A stretch of 64,000 nucleotides of DNA from Mammaliicoccus sp. Dog046 (GTDB taxonomy: Bacteria; Bacillota; Bacilli; Staphylococcales; Staphylococcaceae), in contig NZ_CP120131.1 of the NCBI RefSeq assembly GCF_034039665.1, positions 1,350,446 through 1,414,445 of the forward strand, written 5' to 3'. Below the pieces are notes generated by a model. The model was given only the letters and a program-made list of their open reading frames with translations. It made no database searches and had not been told where the DNA came from. This document shows, one piece after another, positions 58,808 through 64,000 of this stretch (within the stretch, counting starts at the first letter, position 1; each line of letters begins with the position of its first letter). The position numbers were made by a program, and so were the translations under genes.

Positions 58808-59557
58808 ATGAAAATGACAGTTAAAGAAGTATCAAATCTCGTAGGTATTAGTGTGCGCACACTACATCACTATGACAAAATCAATTTATTAAAGCCGTCT
58901 ATGATATCAGAAGCAGGCTATAGACTATATTCTGAAGACAATATAGATCGACTACAGCAAATATTATTTTTCAAAGCCCTTGATTTTCCTCTAAAAAAGA
59001 TAAAAAGCATACTCGACGATCCATCGTTTGATAAACAAGAAGCGTTGTTCATGCACAAAAGAATGTTATTAGAGAAAAAAACACAAATAGAACAAATCAT
59101 TCAAACGATAGAACAAACTGAAAAACATTTAAAAGGAGAAATTAACATGACTAATGAAGAAAAATTTAAAGGATTTAACTTCAATGATGATCAGTATCAA
59201 ACAGAAGCACGTAGCAAGTGGGGCGAACAAACTGTTGAAAAAGCAAATGAACAAATAAATCAATGGTCTAATGATAAAAAGTCAGCAAAAGAAGAAGAAA
59301 TGAACGATATCTTTAGATCATTTGCTGAAATCAGAACAGAATCAGCACATTCAGAAAAAGCACAATTACTCGTACAAAGATGGTATAACTACTTAAATAG
59401 TAATATCAATTATAATTACACATTAGAAATATTTAATAGTCTCGGTGAAATGTATACTGCAGATGAAAGATTTACAAAGAATATAGATCAATTTGGTGAA
59501 GGAACTGCTGAATTCATTAGCAAAGCAATTAGTATTTATGTTAAAAACTATGAATAG
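58808..59557 (+). CDS. MerR family regulator with TipAS ligand-binding domain
   Basis: A 249-residue TipA-like regulator. The N-terminal MerR helix-turn-helix (1-70) has VKEVSNLVGISVRTLHHYDKINLLKPS, followed by a dimerisation coiled coil (about 75-112), and a TipAS domain (about 120-245, NDIFRSFAEIRTES and LGEMYTADERFTKNIDQFGEGTAEF). TipAS domains bind thiopeptide or other antibiotics and so activate promoters with 19-bp spacers; its own promoter has that spacing, suggesting autoregulation. AGGAGG is 7 bases from ATG 58808. A second MNNEEK-like internal start may give a TipAS-only form, as in Streptomyces; this is speculative. Confidence 0.9.
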   Translation: MKMTVKEVSNLVGISVRTLHHYDKINLLKPSMISEAGYRLYSEDNIDRLQQILFFKALDFPLKKIKSILDDPSFDKQEALFMHKRMLLEKKTQIEQIIQTIEQTEKHLKGEINMTNEEKFKGFNFNDDQYQTEARSKWGEQTVEKANEQINQWSNDKKSAKEEEMNDIFRSFAEIRTESAHSEKAQLLVQRWYNYLNSNINYNYTLEIFNSLGEMYTADERFTKNIDQFGEGTAEFISKAISIYVKNYE

Positions 59558-59573
59558 ATGCTAAGAAGAAAGA

Positions 59574-59616
59574 AAAACACTTTAAAACGTATTAATTATG
59601 ATTTAAAGTGTTTTTT
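59574..59616 (+). terminator. Terminator of the TipA-like gene
   Basis: AAAACACTTTAAA pairs with TTTAAAGTGTTTT, followed by TTTATTTATA. Confidence 0.85.
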
Positions 59617-60519
<903 letters not shown>

Positions 60520-60656
60520 ATAAAAAAACCGTTACAATTGCTTGATGAATAAGCAAACGTAACGGTACAAAAAAATAAAGGCGACTAGCCACACCAATAA
60601 AGCCCTCACTACTGCCATAGTGAGGGCTTCGGTGTTAATATACTGGATATGTTTAC
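60520..60656 (-). ncRNA. Candidate self-contained small RNA / type I toxin-like transcript
   Basis: On the minus strand, TTGCGA (60686-60691), a 17-bp spacer and TGCTATAAT (extended -10, TATAAT at 60663-60668) predict a start near 60656. The RNA would contain hairpin H2 (60591-60635: 12-bp AAGCCCTCACTA stem plus ACACC/GGTGT) and end at H1 (60528-60566: ACCGTTAC/GTAACGGT with an inner TTGCTT/AAGCAA), followed by TTTTTTTATAATC, an ideal terminator. A 28-codon ORF lies between. No homology is claimed. Confidence 0.55.
60532..60618 (-). CDS. Possible 28-residue hydrophobic peptide inside the small RNA
   Basis: ATG 60618 lies in the loop of hairpin H2 and the stop is in H1. The peptide starts MAVVRALLVWLVAFIFLYR and has one membrane-span-length hydrophobic stretch with basic residues, like type I toxins. 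No ribosome site precedes the ATG. An internal TTG (60597) follows GUGAGGG by about six bases and would give a shorter form; the hairpin would occlude it. It may be a chance ORF. Confidence 0.3.
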   Translation of the reverse strand: MAVVRALLVWLVAFIFLYRYVCLFIKQL

Positions 60657-60662
60657 AAAATA

Positions 60663-60691
60663 ATTATAGCATTTTACACATTTTCTCGCAA
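60663..60691 (-). promoter_or_regulatory. Promoter of the candidate small RNA
   Basis: TTGCGA -35 and a perfect extended -10 (TGCTATAAT) with 17-bp spacing on the minus strand, in the space after femB. Confidence 0.6.
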
Positions 60692-60740
60692 TTACTATTT
60701 GTTAATTTTTAGGATAATATTGACTTTCACCCTATTGCTA

Positions 60741-62000
60741 CTATTTCTTAATTTTTGATCTTACTTTTTGAATCGTATTGTATAAGAAGTATTTTTTCTT
60801 ATTAATTGGCTTATAGAAGTCTCCAATTAATTCTTCAATTTGAACATTGAAACCACGTTTAAATCGATAAACCCCATAATCTTCACTATCTTCAGTAAAG
60901 TCTCCTGATACTCCATAGAAGTTATAACGATCAAAGCCATTTTCAAAGCAATAATTAATCATATGCCAATGCATCATATATGGTCCCATAAAGTGATTGT
61001 ATTTTTCACTTGAACCACCAGAGAAGTAATTGATTTCATATGCATTTTCAAAGAACACGCCTGATGCTAAGTTTAGGATTTCTCCATCTGTCTTAATTAA
61101 CTCACTTGTCTCAAGTAATTCTTTTTGCGCATGATCAATTTGCTTATCAGCTTCAGCAATTTTTTTAAGTTGTTTTTCTGATTTATTTTCTTTAGACATC
61201 ATTTGATCTCTTTTAGATTCTAAATCATTTAAATTTGCTTGTGTTGTTTCTATATACTCTTTTAAATCGATATAAGCTAATGGTACAAGTGCTTTAGAAC
61301 CATATGTATCGATAAAGTTTAAGAAATAGTCATCTGTTTTAGAAATGAATCCAGCTCTTTCTTCTGTTTCTCTATATAATTTAAAGAAGATGTCTAATTC
61401 ATCTCTTTCTAGAAAACGTACTTTCACACCATAATTGTGCGCTTTATTTACATTACGTTTTCTTTGGCTGTCAAAACCTTTTTTAACTTCTGCCAATGTT
61501 TTATCTTTAAGATTTAATACACCCATCCATCTAACTTGACTCGATGGATCATATTTTGTTGTGAAGCCATGATGGTTATAACCAAATGATTTAATTAAAT
61601 TTATAATTTCATCATTTGCTCCATCTTCTTTAAGTTGTTTAATGTCTTTATCATAAATGTTGTAAATCCAATATGGATCAACTTTTACATATAAACATTG
61701 ATGTTGTTTTAAATATTTTTCAAGTGCTTTAAAGTAAAATTCAACTAATTCAAGATTACGGTAGTCCATCACTGGTCCACGGTTAGAGTAATAAACATAG
61801 CTACCTAACGTTGGAATTTTAGAGAATAAACTAGCTGCAACAACTTGATTATCCTCATCTTTTACGCCTAGTAAAACGACTTGAAACCCATCATTTTCTC
61901 TCGTTTTAATATTTTCTTTTACTTGAAAATAGTGACTTTCATATTGACTATCTGAAACAAATTCATCATATTCAGTAACGGTTAACTCTGTAAATTTCAT
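60741..62000 (-). CDS. femB: Pentaglycine bridge aminoacyltransferase FemB
   Basis: FemB adds glycines 4 and 5 (or Ser/Ala in some species) of the interpeptide bridge to lipid II, using glycyl-tRNA. The 419-residue protein starts [15 protein letters not shown] and has two GNAT-like subdomains interrupted by a long coiled-coil arm (about 245-300, [22 protein letters not shown]). Conserved blocks are [33 protein letters not shown] and [18 protein letters not shown]. It is the full length of the S. aureus protein. It follows femA by 32 bases. Confidence 0.96.
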   Translation of the reverse strand: MKFTELTVTEYDEFVSDSQYESHYFQVKENIKTRENDGFQVVLLGVKDEDNQVVAASLFSKIPTLGSYVYYSNRGPVMDYRNLELVEFYFKALEKYLKQHQCLYVKVDPYWIYNIYDKDIKQLKEDGANDEIINLIKSFGYNHHGFTTKYDPSSQVRWMGVLNLKDKTLAEVKKGFDSQRKRNVNKAHNYGVKVRFLERDELDIFFKLYRETEERAGFISKTDDYFLNFIDTYGSKALVPLAYIDLKEYIETTQANLNDLESKRDQMMSKENKSEKQLKKIAEADKQIDHAQKELLETSELIKTDGEILNLASGVFFENAYEINYFSGGSSEKYNHFMGPYMMHWHMINYCFENGFDRYNFYGVSGDFTEDSEDYGVYRFKRGFNVQIEELIGDFYKPINKKKYFLYNTIQKVRSKIKK

Positions 62001-62032
62001 ATTATCAAAATCCCTCTCTTACAGAAAATCAT

Positions 62033-63286
62033 TTATTTTTTTAATACTTTTTTTAAAGTTGAATAAGCTTTATATGCGGGTTTATTAATTGGTGTAACGA
62101 AATCCCCAATATATTCATACACATCAGCGTTATATCCTTTTTTAAACTTAATGACACCAACATCAGGTGCATCTTCTGAGAAATCTCCACTGATTCCGTA
62201 GAAATTATAACGTTTAATATTATTGTCCATAGCGTATTTAATCATTTCCCATTGAATTGCATAACTTCCAGCAAAATGACGATATTCATTTGATGATCCG
62301 CCTGCATAATACACTACTTCAAATTGATTAATAATAAAGAATCCTGCTGCTATTGGTAACGTATCGCCATGTTCTTGACGTAATTGTTTCGCTTCTTCTA
62401 ATTTCGTTTCATTAGCTTCCCTTTGTTGCTTTAAGTTATCGATTTTGTTAACAGTTTTTTTATTGTCTGGTTTTTTCTCTAACTCTTTTTCAGCTTTAAC
62501 AATATCTTTATTGTATTGCTCATGCTCTTTTTCAAGTTGAGGAATGTACGTTTCGAAATCAATATATGCTAATGGTATTTTTACGTTTTCGAAATACTTT
62601 AAGCGATTATAGTAAAAATCGTCTCCACGATCATCGAAATCTTTCTTCTCAGTTGTATCACCCATAAACTGTCTGAATATCGGCATTTCATCTTTAGATA
62701 AGAAACGGACTTTTACACCATTTTTTTGAACTTTTTTAGTATTTCTTTTTCTTAAACTGTCCATGTTTTTGATAAGTGTTTGTTCATTCATACCATCTAA
62801 TTCAAGTACGGAATGCCATCTTATTTGATGAATTGGATGGAACCCAGTCGTAAATCCTTGATGTTTATACCCTAATGACTCAAATTGTTCGATTAAACCG
62901 TCCCGATTAAATGATTTTGTGATATTACCGTCATGGTCTCTCATTTGATAAGGTAAGTATGGATCAATTCTAAGGAATAATCCGTTGTAACTTTTTAAGT
63001 ACTTTACAATTTCTTTAAAGAAAAAGTCTACAAGCTCTTTGTTATCATAATCCATTACCGGACCACGATTTGAGTAGAAGTAATTAAATTTTTTCATTAC
63101 AGGCACACTTGTTAATAAACAAGCAGCAAGAATTTCTTCATTTTCATCTTTAACACCAACTAAATGCGTTGATGTACCTTCTGATACTTTTAATTCATAA
63201 TTCCCTACCGCCTGCGTAAAATGTGCATAAGGCATCTTATTAGTAAACGTTTCAAATTCACCAGTAGTTAAATTTGTAAATTTCAT
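62033..63286 (-). CDS. femA: Pentaglycine bridge aminoacyltransferase FemA
   Basis: FemA adds residues 2 and 3 of the interpeptide bridge; it is needed for full methicillin resistance in S. aureus. The 417-residue protein starts MKFTNLTTGEFETFTNKMPY and has [33 protein letters not shown], a coiled-coil arm (about 245-305) and VYYAGGSSNEYRHFAGSYA. GGGAG precedes the ATG. It is first in femA-femB. Species differ in bridge composition, and this cannot be read from the sequence alone. Confidence 0.96.
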   Translation of the reverse strand: MKFTNLTTGEFETFTNKMPYAHFTQAVGNYELKVSEGTSTHLVGVKDENEEILAACLLTSVPVMKKFNYFYSNRGPVMDYDNKELVDFFFKEIVKYLKSYNGLFLRIDPYLPYQMRDHDGNITKSFNRDGLIEQFESLGYKHQGFTTGFHPIHQIRWHSVLELDGMNEQTLIKNMDSLRKRNTKKVQKNGVKVRFLSKDEMPIFRQFMGDTTEKKDFDDRGDDFYYNRLKYFENVKIPLAYIDFETYIPQLEKEHEQYNKDIVKAEKELEKKPDNKKTVNKIDNLKQQREANETKLEEAKQLRQEHGDTLPIAAGFFIINQFEVVYYAGGSSNEYRHFAGSYAIQWEMIKYAMDNNIKRYNFYGISGDFSEDAPDVGVIKFKKGYNADVYEYIGDFVTPINKPAYKAYSTLKKVLKK

Positions 63287-63391
63287 TTATATAATACTCC
63301 CAATCTTAATATTATGTATTTTGTTCAATTATACAATATTTTATCTCTATTCTAAAACAATACTCATTACTATACCATTATTTCACATAGA

Positions 63392-63417
63392 AAAAACCTA
63401 CCATTTGGTAGGTTTTT
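63392..63417. terminator. Terminator after the DJ-1/PfpI gene
   Basis: A 12-bp stem (63392-63403 with 63406-63417), AAAAACCTACCA/TGGTAGGTTTTT, lies between the DJ-1 stop and femA. Confidence 0.88.
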
Positions 63418-63430
63418 TAATATTATTGCG

Positions 63431-64000
63431 TTATTTTATAATATTTACAAATTTTTCAGCAACTTCTTGACTTGAATTTGGGTTTTGTCCAGTAACGAAT
63501 TTGCCATCTATAACTGTATGAGATTCAAAATCTGTACCTTGAACAAATCTAGCACCTTGTTTTTCAAGTTGAGATTGAAGTAAGAAAGGTACATCATTTT
63601 CAAGTTGCATTGCTTTTTCTTCACTATCTGTAAATGCAGTTAATTTAACATCATTGACTAAGTAGCTACCATCAGGCAACTTTGCACCTACAAACGCACT
63701 TGGCCCGTGGCATACTGCGCCGATAACTTTGTCATTATTTTTATAATATGCAAGCATATTTTCTAAATCACTATTATTTGGGAAGTCAAATACTGTACCA
63801 TGTCCACCTGGCAAGAATATGCCATCATATTGTTCAAATACAATATCACTAATATTGTGTGTATGCTGCATTTTCTCTAATACATCATGGTATTCTTTAG
63901 CTTCATCATTTTGAGTGGAATTTGGATCTATAGGGACACTGCCACCTTTAACGGAAGCAATATCAACTTCTAAACCTGCCTTGATAAATATTTTATATGG
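63431..64000 (-). CDS. DJ-1/PfpI family protein, 5'-truncated by the window
   Basis: The frame is open to the window edge, so the true start lies beyond 64000; the ATG at 63871 is internal. The visible 189 residues contain YDGIFLPGGHGTVFDFP, the nucleophile elbow VIGAVCHGPSAFVG with the conserved cysteine, and FVTGQNPNSS near the end. It belongs to the type 1 glutamine amidotransferase-like DJ-1/PfpI superfamily, nearest in motif to Hsp31/HchA-type glyoxalase III or chaperone proteins. Which one cannot be decided without the N-terminus. Confidence 0.9.
   Translation of the reverse strand, partial: PYKIFIKAGLEVDIASVKGGSVPIDPNSTQNDEAKEYHDVLEKMQHTHNISDIVFEQYDGIFLPGGHGTVFDFPNNSDLENMLAYYKNNDKVIGAVCHGPSAFVGAKLPDGSYLVNDVKLTAFTDSEEKAMQLENDVPFLLQSQLEKQGARFVQGTDFESHTVIDGKFVTGQNPNSSQEVAEKFVNIIK

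Noticed and set aside
60520..60656. Fst/Ldr-type toxin with shared terminator
   Set aside because: The layout is similar, but I could not find the conserved Trp-Leu-Arg/Asn-Arg C-terminus or an antitoxin promoter, so I do not assign that family.

Overview
The window is low-GC Firmicute chromosome from the family Staphylococcaceae. The evidence is the set of staphylococcal genes present: a serine-aspartate (SD) repeat surface protein with an LPXTG anchor, femA-femB, arlR-arlS, cvfB, cvfC, the tagatose-6-phosphate lactose genes and the lysC-to-lysA operon. I cannot fix the species. The lactose cluster is split and carries an antiterminator, and the chromosomal DHFR differs from that of S. aureus at key sites, so a coagulase-negative or Mammaliicoccus-type organism fits better than S. 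aureus. Almost all of the window is dense housekeeping sequence, with accessory material in a few gaps.

Layout. 1-2.7 kb: 3' part of a giant SD-repeat wall protein. 2.7-3.5 kb: queuosine-precursor transporter under a preQ1 riboswitch. 3.6-6.2 kb: zinc-finger protein, cvfC, bacilliredoxin, methyltransferase. 6.4-11.7 kb: thyA-folA, acyltransferase, DegV, YpmS, msrA-msrB, crr, YozE. 11.8-15.5 kb: ctpA, acetyltransferase, murG, PAP2. 15.6-18 kb: arlRS behind two duplicated promoter units that look Fur-controlled. 18-22 kb: odhA-odhB. 22-27.5 kb: VOC protein, MoxR/VWA pair, brnQ with a CodY box. 27.5-30.5 kb: TelA, XpaC, acylphosphatase, DUF1033, cspA. 30.7-33.6 kb: an accessory cassette of a 27-residue peptide, a CPBP protease, a membrane protein and an ABC transporter. 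33.6-42.1 kb: lysine/diaminopimelate operon under an L-box riboswitch. 42.2-44.9 kb: ABC-F ATPase and cvfB. 45-55.6 kb: lactose region, with lacT-F-E-G on the plus strand, lacR and lacABCD on the minus strand, and a decayed toxin/immunity module where the two arms converge. 55.7-59.6 kb: pepF, a small membrane protein, an acetyltransferase and a TipA-like MerR regulator. 59.6-60.5 kb: an AT-rich gene desert, then a compact hairpin RNA gene. 60.7-63.3 kb: femA-femB. 63.4 kb to the end: 5'-truncated DJ-1/PfpI protein.

How the genes work together. Lactose enters as lactose-6-phosphate through LacF/LacE, LacG cleaves it, and LacA-LacB, LacC and LacD take galactose-6-phosphate through tagatose intermediates to triose phosphates. 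LacT/RAT antitermination is predicted for one arm and LacR repression for the other. The lysine operon supplies diaminopimelate-pathway lysine, and lysine is the residue that FemA and FemB build the interpeptide bridge on. MurG makes lipid II for the same wall.

The most interesting candidates are: (1) the CcpA-site-controlled peptide/CPBP/ABC cassette at 30.7-33.6 kb; (2) the colicin-E3-like secreted rRNase relic with a neighbouring S8 protease and probable immunity gene at 49.6-51.7 kb; (3) the duplicated Fur-box promoters before arlRS; (4) the self-contained hairpin RNA with a 28-residue hydrophobic ORF next to femB; and (5) a trimethoprim-resistance-type tyrosine at position 98 of the native DHFR.
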